Shown here: one piece after another, positions 25,176 to 38,288 of the stretch
Numbering within the stretch: the first letter of the stretch is position 1
How the letters are laid out: every line of letters begins with the position of its first letter
Assembly: GCA_963969395.1 (NCBI GenBank)
Contig: OZ017795.1
Coordinates: forward strand, 28,997,063-29,061,062
Source: Pseudoscleropodium purum
Taxonomy: Eukaryota > Streptophyta > Bryopsida > Hypnales > Brachytheciaceae
DNA length: 64,000 bases
Direction of reading: 5' to 3'
Notes under the pieces: generated by a model
The model's input: only the letters and a program-made list of their open reading frames with translations
Told to the model about the DNA's origin: nothing
Database searches by the model: none
Program-made: the position numbers and the translations under genes

Positions 25176-28100
25176 ATGGGCGACTACGCCGATGCCTACA
25201 TGCGCAAGGCCGAGTCAGGTCCTCCGGGTCGCACTAAGGCGCAGAACCGCGCTACCGTGCAACAGCTGAAATTGGTGCGTTGTCGATTTTGTGGTTTCTT
25301 GTCGGTATTGTGTTAGGGTTTGTGTTAGGGATAGGTTATTTGCTGCCCAGATGTGTTTGTGTTCTGCATTGGCTTTTTATATAAATTGGTAGTAGTCTTT
25401 GGTAGTGGCGCAGTTTTATTCGTAAGTGGAGGTGATTGTTGGTTTTTAGTGTTTTTGCTGCCCTAAACCCTGATTCTGCTGCCAAGGCTTCTGTTTTTGT
25501 TTTGAAGAGAATGGATGCGGAGTAATGTTTTTCTTGGAAGCAATGTGCACTTACATGGTTGTGTGTGCGTCATATGAAGATGATTTTAGGGTAATATGTG
25601 TTGGTATGTAAATAAATTTTTTATGAAGCAGTCAGTCGCTTGTTGATGTTCGTTTTTCTTCATCAGGAGGTGTCCTCTACTTGTTTTGCCTGTTTCTATA
25701 TCATATGCTGGGGGGTTACCTTTGATGCTGTTGTAGAGTAATTATCATCAACCTGGATAATAATATAGATTTTGGTATTAATGTAGATGGTTAGCCTTGT
25801 AGGAGAGGGGCGTTCTCTTGTACTAGGGTGCGTTGGCAAGTATCGGTGTGGTGTAGGAAATTGATTAATATGTTTTTTTTGTTGGCGTTTTACAGATTGG
25901 GCAGAGTCACCCGACTGGTTTGACGACTAATCTCTTGAAGCTTTTTGAGCCTCGACCGCCGTTGGAATTCAAGCCCCCTCCGGAGAAGCGAAAATGTCCC
26001 CAGTATCAAGGTGATCCTTTCTCCTCGTGAACTCATTTGAAAGAGTCAATTGTAGTATTTGTTGTTTGTTGTCCTTATCATGTTCTAAACCTTCATTCAG
26101 GGTTTAATTCAAAATATTATGCTAGATTCTGACCTGAAGTCTGATGGCTTATGGTTTTATGTTTGTGCTGGAAGAGCTGTGGTGTTACTGAAACTACATA
26201 GGCATGGAACTATGCGATCGATACCTCCTGGGCCTGGTTTCATTTTGGATTGTTTTTGGGTTAATATTGCAGGCATTGGACAATTTGTTCAGCATTTTGC
26301 GGAGCCTGGAGATCCTGAATATGCTCCTCCTGTCACCAAGGGAGAAACTCCTGTAAGAGTCCTCATCTTTCGTCAGTTACTATGTCAAGTATTTTCTTCT
26401 GATTTGCATAAATTGAGTGTTGAGTGCTGAGTATTGGTTTTCTCTAGTTCTTTCACATTATGGATATATGTAATTATTTGTTTAATGGTGGTAATTTCCA
26501 GATCGTTAAGTTTTCCAATACTGGAACAATTACATTGGATTATATGTGAACAGTTTAGAAATGAGGCATAACTAAGATGTGTAAGGATGCAGACTCAAAG
26601 GCGTGCTCGAATCCATCAACTTCGATTGGAGGAAGGAACAAAGAAGGCACTTGATGAGCTGGCCAAATGTATGTCTTACTTCCCATGGATATATTCTCGG
26701 GATCTTTATTTTGCTGAGGGCCATTATACACGGTGTACTTTTCACAGCAGTGTATCTTTTAATTGATTCCCTCTCTTTAGTGTCTATTTAAAATATAAGA
26801 ATGAACTTTCAGTCAGGGATGGTGTAATTAAGCTTTTGCATAATTGTCATAGACATGAATTTGACATGTGTTTCATGTCTCTCGTGTCCAGCTTTTAGTC
26901 CCTGCTTTCTCATCATGTTGTACACGATGTATTATTAAGTCGTAGTCTAAAAATATTACTGTTTTCTGGATACTTTAAAGATTAGAATCTAAGATATTTT
27001 GTCTGCTGTGTTAAATCACTTGCTTCAGTTTCAGACTCTGATGGTCTCCATTCCTTTTGGCTTTTGGCAGATGACCCGGTTAATGACCCAGATATAGAAG
27101 GAGATCCTTACAAGACGTTGTTCGTTGCACGCATTGTACGGTTCTTTGAGAGTCACGATTCTTTCTTTCCTTTGAAAAAATATGTGGTCGCTGCTGGAGG
27201 CGAACGGTCCTTCGAGTCAAGGAAACTCTGCTGGCCAAGCTGTCTAATTCTGTAGTGTCTCTTTGCAGAGCTATGAAACCACTGAAAACAAAATCCGAAG
27301 GGAATTTGAAGGATATGGCCCAATTAAACGAGTAAGTGACTGACTTATCATCTTGAGTTTGTTCATGCTCATCAGATTGGTCGGACTCAGAACCTAATTG
27401 ACTTGAGTTTTGTGTCTCATATGCACAGCTTGACATATATAAATTCATAGGGTCAAAGGTGCAGGTCTAATGAAACCGTTGCTCTTTATGTTCTGTGCGT
27501 TCTGTGCGTTCTTTGCAGTTATTTGTGAAATGGTGTTGTGTGGAGGTGGGCTTGGAAATGCTCGAATGCTTAAGACTTCCCTTACTGAATGTATTTTTAC
27601 TTCTCTTTGCAGGTTCGACTTGTATCTGATAAAGTTTCGAAGACTCCTCGTGGTTATGCATTTATAGAGTATCAGCATACACGAGACATGAAAAGTGCGT
27701 ATGGTGCTATCCTCATGCTCTTAATGCCAATATGCTGTATCTTGGTCTAACATTCTAACAGATGTATCACTTCCTCGATTCTTTCACGACTGGTTTGATA
27801 GATTTTTAACCCAATCATCTGTCTTGTGAACAGCTGCATATAAGCAAGCTGATGGCCGCAAGATTGACAACCGACGTGTGCTTGTGGACGTTGAACGAGG
27901 TCGAACTGTACCTAATTGGCGTCCTCGAAGATTGGGAGGGGGTTTGGGATCTACTCGGGTAGGAGGTGATGAAGTGAATCAAAAGTATTCTGGACGGTGT
28001 GTTCCTCTCAACCTACTTTTAAAGTTCATGCATGGTCTCTTTCACCAATCGTATACTTCGCACTCATTTAGTTATCGACTATTCGCAGCCTGTGCTAATT

Positions 28101-30098
28101 TGGATCTTAGTCACCATGGTAAGAAATTCGTCCAGATGTGCTTTGGAATTTAACTAGCTTATCTGGTGTAGAAGTGAAGTGAATGGTGTTGTCAAATATA
28201 TGTTGTCGTGTACATGCCCGAATCTTCAGATCTGGCATAGATGTGCTCAAATTAAAGATTGAATTGGATGGTTAGCTCTTTGCAATCTTTCCCAGTCTAT
28301 TTTAAATGTTCCAAGCAATCATAAGTGTATGTCACGACTTTTAGGGAACCGCAACTGCTTCAAGCTGCTTCTTCCACTAGGTCAGAAGAGCCGAAGGCAC
28401 GTGACGCTGTCATGAGCTACGATGATAGGTGGGACTCTCTCTCCCACTGATTTTGGTCACATTCATCTCTTTTTACTTCTAGAATGTGAGGAATCGGTTG
28501 TCTGTTCCGATTCGTCTTTTACGATATTTTCATGCTTACCACAACTCTCGCCTGAATATGGGGCATCGGTATAAGCTAACCTACGTTTCAGACGTATCGG
28601 TTTGAGAGCTCCCTGCAGTGTCTCCAGTGCGCACTGGAATTCATCATTTTTATGTGATTGCATTACATATTTGCAACGTGCCTTCTGTCTCTTTTGTAGT
28701 GTCACGATAGCACTATAGTTGAGTAGAAGAGTTTGAATTGTAATTGAAGATGACCTCTTTTGGACACTGTTGTGTTCATGTATGTTCTTCGGCTCTACCA
28801 CAGGGATTTGGACAAGCCAGACAAACGAGAGAAGGATCGGGATTTCGACCGAGACCATGAACGAACTCGCGACAGAGGAGACGACGATGGTTACCGTGAA
28901 CGTGATCGAGATCGTGATCGGGAGAAAGATCGGGATGTGGACCGAGAACGTGAAAGTGACAGGCATCGTGACCGTGATCGCGACCGAGATCGCGACCGAG
29001 GAGAGCGCGACCGTGGTGAGCGGGGAACTCGTGAGAGAGATCGAGGAGGTCGTGATCGTGATCGTGGAGGCCGTGATCGGGAACGAGACTGGGAGAGAGA
29101 GCACATCGGACGCTCTCGTTCACGGGAAAGAGAGCGGGAGAGGTATTACATTTCAGGCTTGAACTTTTAGTACTGTGCTGAGGGCCTATATGCTCTAATC
29201 TTTTGTTAGTTGTTCTGGGTTTCTTACGATAAGGAACCCTTCCTGCGGTCTAGGTACAAACCTTTAAGAATTTCTGAGTACAAAATGTAATTATTTAGCC
29301 AGATTCTTTCCTAAGGTTATTGTGACTCGCTAGAAATTGTATTGTTGCTACCAATGTTTCAAAAACATTATGCTGAGTTCGCTGGAATTGGAAGATTTCA
29401 CAAAATTCTTGGAGTCACCCAAGTGAAAACCGAAAAATGAAAAAAATCGCTTCTCTAGAATGTGTATTATTTGGATTTTGTATGAACAAGTTATCGTTGA
29501 AGTTTAAAGTTAGAGGTTCCCAATCACGAGCCTAGACTACCCTTGGAACCATAAGTATAACGAAGTCATACCATAACTATAGTGTAGTCAGAACCTCACC
29601 TAAATAGTGAAATTAGGTTGCCTTCTCCCAAGAAAGTGATTTACAGGCCATCAAAGTCAATAGATCTTTCTATAGATCTTTCCATTTGTGTACATGGAGG
29701 TTCTTGAGTCTCGATTATAACAAAACCTAATTCAAAAATAGTGCTTTCTTGTCCAGTAACAATAAATATTTATGAAGTCTCGAATGTTGAGAAATTAGTG
29801 AGGGCAACCTAAATTCACTATTAGTGTAGAGTTATCTCATTTCTTACTAGTCACGAGTTTGGGTAACTTTTCTAATCCACACTTTTGGGCTCCCCACCTT
29901 ATGTGGTTGTCACTTAATTGCGTCTGTGGTTCTAAATGCAACTGTTTTTTTTATTGAAGGCATTAATGTCTCAACGCAATTCTATTCGTTTAGATCCACA
30001 AGTGGCGTCCACCTTACTTTTCGCTTTGTCTTTGTTGTTCTCAGCCGGTTTAGTTTATGGATTAACTGTTTACTGTCATTGCTTGCAGAGATCGCTGA
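25176..30098 (+). CDS. U1-70K: U1 small nuclear ribonucleoprotein 70 kDa, 11 exons
   Basis: A core protein of the nuclear U1 snRNP; it binds U1 RNA stem-loop I and recruits SR proteins to the 5' splice site. Exons are 25176-25274, 25896-26010, 26273-26352, 26593-26668, 27071-27135, 27269-27331, 27613-27694, 27834-27996, 28345-28428, 28804-29142 and 30089-30098. All joins keep frame and give 391 aa (Arabidopsis 427). Residues 1-40 match the plant-type leader, ending [20 protein letters not shown]. The U1-binding segment includes [16 protein letters not shown]. The RRM has RNP2 LFVARI (140-145) and RNP1 RGYAFIEY (179-186), followed by [20 protein letters not shown]. Exon 10 encodes an Arg-Asp/Arg-Glu tail of over 100 residues that ends with [11 protein letters not shown]. 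The final exon adds only two full codons before TGA, so the exact C-terminus is the least certain part. Introns 1 (0.62 kb) and 10 (0.95 kb) are the longest. Confidence 0.96.
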
Positions 30099-31267
30099 TT
30101 GCTGATTCAGCCCAGGTGCATCCCCTACGGCACACAAAAAGAAGGTCGTGTGCAATGATTTGACATGGGGTCCTAGCAGCAAAGGACATATTTATCATTG
30201 AGGATGCTGATCTTCGATTGAGAGCAAAGGTCTGAACGATTGTTTCTATTGTGGCTCTTCCAAGAATAGAATTTTGAGCTCTTAATGATGTTTGTCTTTT
30301 CCAAGATAACTATGGATTTCGCTAATTATATTTTACGTATTCAAGGTAATTGTTTGCTGCAGTGGTTCCATCTTGAATTTGAGCTATTGGTGGCCACAGA
30401 AACTAACCATTGCTTACATCCCTGTGAAGTTAGATTCGGGAAATTGCAACCTCGTCACCCATCAGTCGTTCCCATGAAGTAGAAATAGTGTCTCGTGTAT
30501 CATTTGAAGCTCAGATCTGTGCTGCACTTAATATCTAGCAAGTTGCTGCATCACGGACGATTTCTGTAATCGATTGCTTTGTACCTAAAGTGGATCCCGG
30601 GATATGATTTTGTAATTGGTGGAAACCTTGTCTTTGATACCCTGCTGGCCCTTCAATGGGCATTTCTATCTGATCAATGACAAGTAACCTGCAACTGGAA
30701 ACAGCAGAGTGAAGGCTTACCTTAACCTCTTGCATTTTCTCATACCTGGCCCTCAACTACGATTCTTAGGCCTAAAGGATGTTCTTGGGTAGTCCAATTT
30801 CTCTTATAGAGCTAATGAGGTCTGTTCCAAGGTCGACTGAAATAGTAATTTAGGGTTTAGGGTTTAAACAATTGAACGACCATTCGTTGGGGAGAAATCA
30901 TGTGGGGGTTAAACCTGTGTCGCCTGCCAGAACGTTGTGTCATTTGAATGATTTGAGGGAAACCTTTCAAAGGAAATAAAACTTTTCTTCATCCAAGCTT
31001 TATTGCTTGAACCCAATTTCAATGAAAGATGTTGTATATTCTCCTTTCTAGTGTATTTCGGTTCCTTGACCTTTTGCTCCTTTCTCTTTATCTGAATTTC
31101 AGTCATGAAAATGACCTTTTTTGAATTTGAGCTGGACTAATGAAATTAAGTTTACCAAGCCTAGTTTCTATTCTAACTTCAAATTTTGGAAAAACTCTAA
31201 AATTTAAGCTGATACTGTAAGTTTTATGACGTCTATGACTTATGACTAATAGAAGACATGTATTTGG
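30099..31267 (+). other. U1-70K 3' flank
   Basis: This stretch contains the U1-70K 3' UTR; an AATAAA at about 30975 is a candidate polyadenylation signal. At 30849-30865 there are about 2.5 TTTAGGG telomere-type units. No other gene is recognisable before the piggyBac target site at 31268. Confidence 0.45.
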
Positions 31268-31271
31268 TTAA

Positions 31272-31281
31272 CCCTTAAGTG
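31272..31281 (+). repeat. piggyBac left terminal inverted repeat
   Basis: CCCTTAAGTG lies directly after TTAA. It is the exact reverse complement of the right terminus at 38289-38298. Confidence 0.88.
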
Positions 31282-33605
31282 CACCATGATCAGAGGAGAA
31301 GTACATCATTTTAGCACCAATTGCTTATTTCTATTCATCCATTTTTGTATAGATACGTGCTAGGGTTGTATATTGAACAGTGCAAGTGAAGAAACAGAAA
31401 AAGTGTTATGCAATTTGTTGAAAAATTGGGAAGCGAGAAGTCTCAGAAAGAGTACAAATTTTGGCTTGTCTAGTTGTGCATAGGTGGGCAGTGAGGCTAA
31501 TGTGGAGGACCCAGGAGCCACTATGGGCAGTGCGTGTTGGTGAAGTTTGTTGACATCATGTCTAGGCCCATTGCTTTTTATTTCAAGAGGGATATGGTGG
31601 ATGCTCTGCAACGTGCATGAGAGTACTAGAAATTCTTTACTCAAGACTTTGGCAGCCTATAATACGTGGCACACAATAGTTCAATTTCAAGAATTGCTAA
31701 TGTAGATGGAACTGTACTTGCTTGAAGTATTGAGAATGATGAGCCACCCTAATTGTAGATTGTGAGAGCCTTTCCTAAATTGAATGTAGTGCATGGTAAT
31801 TGTAGGTAGGACTGAGGAAAAAGATCCTGATTACACATCTCTAATATTTGCATGAATGTTGATTTTAGCACATTGATTGCTACACCTCCATGCAGCTTGT
31901 ATTCCATGTAAGAGATTGTGTCAAGCAATTGTGGATTTCCAAGTAGTCTGAGAATAAAAAAATGACTTTCTCCTATGTTGTCTAAAGATCTTTTTCCTTG
32001 CTAGTGGTGATGACGGCTCAGACATTCATGAACTGCTCCTTGTACAACTTGCGCAGCACTCCTACATTGCCAATAACAACTGCAGTTCTTCTCCGCAAGT
32101 GTATACATCCGATTTCAAGTTATATGGAGACCTCCAGTCACTTGCACTTGCTTGTCATTCTCAGCACTACAGTCAATATAGTTTAGATATGTCTTTTGCA
32201 TCGAATTGTCGTTAGTGCAGTTGAGTGAACGCAGCTTGTGTGACTTCGTAACAAGTGAATTTGCCATAATTCTAAGAGACTCAGTTTAACTAAATGCTCG
32301 TCACTTTTGAGTGTGGTTGTTTTGCATAAAAAATTATTTGCCTTTCGTTTGCAGCCGTCGCCGGTACAGTGCATAGTCTTTCTTAGACATGCTCTGGGTT
32401 TGAAAATCACTATTTTTCCTCATGGCTGCATCAGTCCATTCTTGCAACCATGAAGCACTGCTATTAGCAAGCATTCATGAGATAGTTAGGCAATGGTGCG
32501 TTTCTACTGGGGCCTCAAAAAAACAAACTTGCGATATCGTAGCTCTTGTAGACAGGAATAACTTACTGCGGAAGTCCGTGAAGAAGGATTTGAAGAAGAA
32601 AGACACACCTCAAGGCCTCCGCTTTCTTTTCCGATATCATTCCGCACGAATATTGGGCTGGTGCGACAGACTTGCTAAAGGTCATCCTCACGGCTTCTCT
32701 GAAGAAGTGAAGCACACTTTATGACACTTGCTTTGGCCTGACGTAGGCACCCCATCTTGTGCCTATCGCTTCTGCATTCTCATTCAAACATCCGTAGTGA
32801 TTTCTTCTTTGCACTATTTGGACTGTAATTATCTTCGACAATCTCATGTTCCAACTACCATCAGCTCCATGGTGACTCAATCGACTCCCAGTTTTCCAAG
32901 TTGCCAGCCACATTACACAACTTGTAGTTGCAGTCGCCATGCGTCAGTGCATGGTCTTGGTTTTGAGCTAGTTAGTGCCATGCATGTCGGTCCAACACGG
33001 AGGAAATCACAATGCCAAAGAACAAAATCACATCTTGCTTCGAAGAGCGCCAAAATAGCACCAATAGAGTCATTGACCCACGACACCAGCAATGCGGGTA
33101 TATGCACGGCCCCTACAGAGGAAGTAACTTAACCTCATGTCAACATTCTCCAATTGGTCGTATTGTTGAGGGATACTCTATTGTGGCAGGGCGAACGGTG
33201 GGTCGTACGAGTAGCCGATATGAGTGATTTGAGAAGCCCTTCTTTAAAACTGCCATGGGTTGTCCGCTTTCACTCTTCTCTTTTCATTGCTACGACGGGA
33301 AAATGCAGCTCTTATATAGGCGATGACTGGCTTCTAGGGCTCGTCATCAACTCCTACGTCCTTTACAACACAACGCAACTCATGCACATGGTTTCTTTAG
33401 ATGACGGAATCGAGATCCACATTTCTAGCCTCCATGTCGAGCACATTGATATAGTGTAGAATAGCAACGACGTTGTAGTTTCCTTGATGTACAAGACAAT
33501 GTGCATGTCAGCCAATTTGGAAGCCATGCTTCTGCCAAAAACAATGCGCCTCATGTAGGCGGATGCATTGGAAGTATGCATTCGACACCGCCAGCAAATT
33601 GTGTG
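31282..33605 (+). other. 5' part of piggyBac element, unassigned
   Basis: About 2.3 kb between the left terminus and the recognisable transposase frame. A 100-codon plus-strand frame at 32422-32724 is lysine-rich (RKSVKKDLKKKD) with no family that I recognise. Further short frames follow at 32728-33132 and 33154-33459. The base composition is noticeably more GC-rich than the flanking intergenic DNA. This could be a long leader, a decayed second gene or captured host sequence. Confidence 0.4.
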
Positions 33606-36044
33606 CGTATCGATGAAGACTTTGACGATGACAATGACGAGTCTTGACTTTGTTGGGCTAAGTTCGGAGAAGACTACATGCACACAAACACACCATTCTT
33701 TGTATTGAACACCGTCGTTGAAGCCTTCGGCACAGACGTCGCTCTAGTGGGGTCTAGTGCCTGTGTCCGAACTTCCACCCTTGCAATTGTCGATGAAGCC
33801 CTTGCCGGCAGCGGATCTGTTGCACTTGCATTGACATTCCTACACACTAGGAAGTTAGATTCCCTCTTGTTCGAACATGACGTGCATGTAGACACTGAAA
33901 TTACAAGAGTCCGAGTACTAACCAACAACGTCAGCATTCATCAAGAGCAGATGCAGTTCGTAGCTTCTCATGGACCAAGGCCTACGACAAATATTTCCGA
34001 ATAAGAATCCAAAGCTATTGCCACTGAAATGTTGGCATCGCCTTTGGAAAGAAGAGGGCAGCAATCCCCAATTAGGTCGGGCACCCAAGGTCAAACCGGA
34101 GCTCGATGGAGACCACGTCACGGGCTTACATGCGAGGCCATTGTTGTTGCACCAGAGGCTGGACCGTCATCGACTACTGCTAGTAATGCGCATAGAACTA
34201 CAGGTACGACACCTTTGCAAAATGCAAGTCAATGTCGCAGGCGGAGAGCGGGGGAACTCACTGCTACACAAGTGCGACTAACCTTCCTTGAAAAGTTTGC
34301 CGAAAACATGTGGACCATGCAGCTTTCAACATTTGGGGAGAGGCCACGACCCTTCATCGGTCCTACGCCAGGCCCCAGTTTTCCCTTCCTACAAATGCCA
34401 ATGAAGGCTTCTCTCTTCGGTCGCTTTTGGAGCGATCTGACGCTTCAACAGATTTGTGAAGACACAAATCGCTATACAGCTATATTGAATGCAGTGACAA
34501 GGAGGCCTGTTGGAGGTAGGAAGTGGTGGCCGTTACACAAGCACGAGCTTCAGGCTTTCATAGCTGTCAACCTTCTCATGGGCATACAACATCTCCTCAA
34601 CCACCGTAGCTATTGGAGGTGTCAAATTCAATTTTGTTACTACCCTAGCATCTCCACCATCATAACCTACCGTCGCTTTGAAGACACAATGCGATGCCTA
34701 TACATTGTAAATAACAATGTGCCAGTTGAAGCAGGTGAAGACGTTCAAGTTGATAGACTATGAAAGATGAGGTGGCTGGTGATAGAGCTAAAGCGACATT
34801 TCAAAAGCAACTAGAATTTGCATCATGAGGTCACTGTGGATGAAACAATGGTGCCTTATAAAGGCAAATATTGTCTTGTTTGTCAATACATGCCAAGGAA
34901 ACCCACTCGATGGGGAGTGAAAGTTTGGTGTTTGGTGGATGCGCGTCTCAAATACATATTTGATTTTCAAATTTACACTGGATCGCAGTTTCGTGAGGCC
35001 ATTGGGGGAGGCGCCACATGTGATGCTAAAACAAAGCATGATGTTGTCCTCCACTTGATGAATGGTTTGCAGGGTCATATTCATATTGTCTGTACAGACA
35101 ATTACTTCACATCGGTGAAGATCCTCATGGCACTTCACTCTCAAAGAACCTATGGTGTTGGAAGCATTCGAAGTAACAGGCTGGGACTACCAGCTTGTTT
35201 CCAAGAGATGAAGGCCCTCAGCAAAGAGCCACAAGGTAGCTTGGTTTGGAGGATGCACAACAGTAGTGAGATAGCTTCTCTGATTTTTGTTGACCGTAAA
35301 GCTGTGGGTCTTCTGTTGACCTACTATCCTCCCGTGCTAGGTCCTTCGGAATAATGGCTGACTGTCCTACGATGCGTCGATGGTATGCTATATACTATGG
35401 AGACGTCACTTGTGCACAAGGCGTATTGTGATTTCATGCATGGCGTCGATGTAGCTGATCATTTACGTGGAAACTACTCATGCCAAACAAGGAGCCACAA
35501 GTGTTGGCATAAGGTGTTTTTCTTCTTGATTGACATGTCAGTTGTGAATGCCTGCATTCTAAACAATGTTGTTGCAGAACAGCTCAATAAGACTCCAACA
35601 TCACATGTGTAGTTTCAATTTGAATTGACTGACAAGCTGAGTAGGCTTTGGAGGTTACAACGCGGTGCAATCTCACAGTTCTATCTAGCGGTTCCAAGAG
35701 TGTATGGCTTGGTACGTTGCGGGCGGAGAAGAAAGTGCTAATACTATTAGGGACCACGTCAAACGAATCAGGTCTGTCCGCAATGTAGTGGCATCTTCTT
35801 GCACAATGGAGAATGCTTTCGGCGTAGTCACTACAACTTACGTAGGTGAGTCCGTAGAGCTCTTGGCAGAGTAGCTTTCATAGAACTATCACCCTCACAA
35901 TGTTCCTTTGTACAAAGTTTTCTACAATATGCGGCATTTACAAAGGCCACTGCAGCGGATAGTCTTTTACTTGCAGCCTTCCAAGAGTTCAATGCTGTGC
36001 ACGCTCATGACGAAGACTACTTTCATGACCGTGGGAAGTGCTAA
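33606..36044 (+). pseudogene. piggyBac transposase, copy A (full-length, multiple stops)
   Basis: One reading frame runs from 33606 to TAA at 36042-36044, about 812 codons, with no frameshift. It is broken by in-frame stops at 33645, 34002, 34761, 34812, 35352, 35610, 35739, 35748 and 35847. Near the N-terminus is an acidic stretch, RIDEDFDDDNDES, as in many piggyBac transposases. The catalytic core shows the three expected aspartates: VTVDETMVPYKGK (Asp at 34839), IVCTDNYFTS (35097) and HGVDVADHLRGNYS (35448). A Cys/His-rich tail (35718-35840) has C..C, CPQC and C....H spacing like the terminal zinc finger of the family. An AATAAA at 36317 follows. The transposition function is known for the family; this copy cannot make the full protein. 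Confidence 0.85.
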
Positions 36045-36342
36045 GTGATTCATATGTACATCATTCGTGAATAGTATGGACTAGACTTGGAGTCACCGTT
36101 TTTTTGCTCGAGCTACAGCTACGCTAGGTGTACAGACATGATGTGGTACATCACTTCTTTTCTTTGTTTCTCAATGTGCTATCGGCTGGGCTTGGGTTTC
36201 TAACTTACAAGGTTATTTTCAGCCATCTCTTGAATTGCTGTAGTCTGCCTTCCGTAGAGCACATGCACATCAATCGGCTACTTGAGTTGTAATTACTGTA
36301 CTCGTCTTTGTCCATAAATAAAGAGTACATGCTTTGTTTGTA

Positions 36343-38014
36343 CCTGCTGTCGCTATGAAGACATGACGCGATGCCTATACATTGCGGATGACAATGTGCC
36401 AGCTGAAGCATGTGAAGACATTCAAGTTGACAGACTACGGAAGATCAAGTGGCTGGTGACAGAGCTGAAGCGACGTTTCAAAAACAACTAGAATTTGCAT
36501 CATGAGGTCACTGTGGATGAAACAATGGTGCCTTATAAAGGCAAATATTGTCTTGTTTGTCAATACATGCCAAGGAAACCCACTCGATGGGGAGTGAAAG
36601 TGTGGTGTTTGGTAGATGCGCGTCTCAAATACATATTTGATTTTCAAATTTACACTAGATTGCAATTCCGTGAGGCCGTTGGAGGAGGCACCACATGTGA
36701 TGCTAAGACAGAGCATGATGTTGTTCTCCACTTGATGAATGGTTTGTAGGGTCGTGCTCATATTGTTTGTACAAACAATTACTTCACATGGGTGAAGCTC
36801 CTCATGGTGCTTCACTCTCGGGGAACCTACGGTGTTGGAAGCATTCGAAGTAATAGGTTGGGACTACCAGCTTGTTTCCAAGAGATGAAGACCCCTAGCA
36901 AAGAGCCACAAGGCAGCTTGGTTTGGAGGATGCACAACAGTAGTGAGATAGCTTCTCTGATTTTTGTTGACCGTAAAGCTATGGGTCTTCTGTTGACCTA
37001 CTATTCTCCTGTGCCAAGTCCTTCCGAATAATGGTTGACTGTCCTACGATGCGTAGATGGTGTGCTACATACTGTGGAGACGTCACTTGTGCACAAGGTG
37101 TACTGTGATTTCATGCATGCCATCGATGTAGCTGATCATTTACGTGGAAACTACTCATGCCAAACAAGGAGCCACAAGTGTTGGCATAAGGTGTTTTTCT
37201 TCTTGATTGACATGTCAGTTGTGAATGCTTGCATTCTAAACAATGTTGCTGCAAAAGAGTTCAATAAGACTCCAACATCGCATGTGCACTTTCAATTTGA
37301 ATTGGTTGACAAGCTGAGCAGGCCTTGGAGGTTACAATGCGGTGTAGTCTCACAGTTCCGTCTAGCGGTTCTAAGAGTGCATGGCTTGGTACGTTGCGGG
37401 CAGAGAAGAAAGTGCTAATACTATTAGGGACCATGTCGAACGAATCAGGTCTGTCCACAATGTAGTGGCATCCTCTTGCACGGTGGAGAATGTTTTTAGT
37501 GGAGTCACTCGCGTAGTTGAGTCCGTAGAGCTCTTGGCGGAGTAGCTTTCATAGAACTGTCACCCTCACAATGTTCCTTTGTACAAAGTTTTCTACAATA
37601 TGCGGCATTTACAAAGGCCACTGCAGCGGATAGTCTTTTACTTGCGGCCTTCCAAGAATTCAATGCTATGCACGCTCATGACGAAGACTACTTTCATGAC
37701 CGTGGGAAGTGCTAAGTGATTCATATGTACATCATTCGTGAATAGTACGGACTAGACTTGGAGTCACCGTTTTTTTGCTCGAGCTGCAGCTACGCTAGGT
37801 GTACAGACATGATGTGGTACATCACTTCTTTTCTTTGTTTCTCAATGTGCTATCGGCTGGGCTTGGGTTTCTAACTTACAAGGTTATTTTCAGCCATCTC
37901 TTGAATTGCTGTAGTCTGCCTTCCGTAGAGCACATGCACATCAATCGGCTATCTGAGTTGTAATTACTGTACTCGTCTTTGTCCATAAATAAAGAGTACA
38001 TGCTTTGTTTGTAA
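36343..38014 (+). pseudogene. piggyBac transposase 3' fragment, copy B (tandem duplicate)
   Basis: A direct repeat of about 34665-36342, highly similar throughout and including the polyadenylation motif (AATAAA at 37988). It lacks the N-terminal part. It shares the stops TAG (36489), TAA (37029) and the TAA/TAG pair after the GQRRKC region with copy A. It has a private stop at 36747, where copy A has CAG. It also carries a change of the second catalytic aspartate to asparagine (AAC at 36774). It has sense codons where copy A has stops at 34761 and 35610. A 6-bp in-frame deletion lies in the zinc-finger region. It is a fragment that was already inactive when duplicated. Confidence 0.85.
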
Positions 38015-38288
38015 AAAAAATGCATTGCTGTATTCATGCTATTACTGTGCAATGTCTAGAGTACTCATTGTTACAATATGTTAGAAATTGTGTGGCCATG
38101 CATGTCTATGAAATGTATGCACAATCGTCATCTTTCCCTGGAAGAAATGACAACATGCACGTTGATGTCACGTAACCACTACTGTTGACATTCCTTGAAA
38201 TGTTCAAATAGTCTTTCCCGTTGAATTAAATGCTTCTGGCAATTTGTCCACCTCTGCTGAGCTTCTTTGCCTTCTCGGAGACCAGTAC

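Noticed and set aside
28463..29104. Long minus-strand frame rich in Ser, Thr, Ile and Val opposite the U1-70K tail exon
   Set aside because: It is the antisense image of the repetitive Arg-Asp/Arg-Glu codons and has no independent motif.
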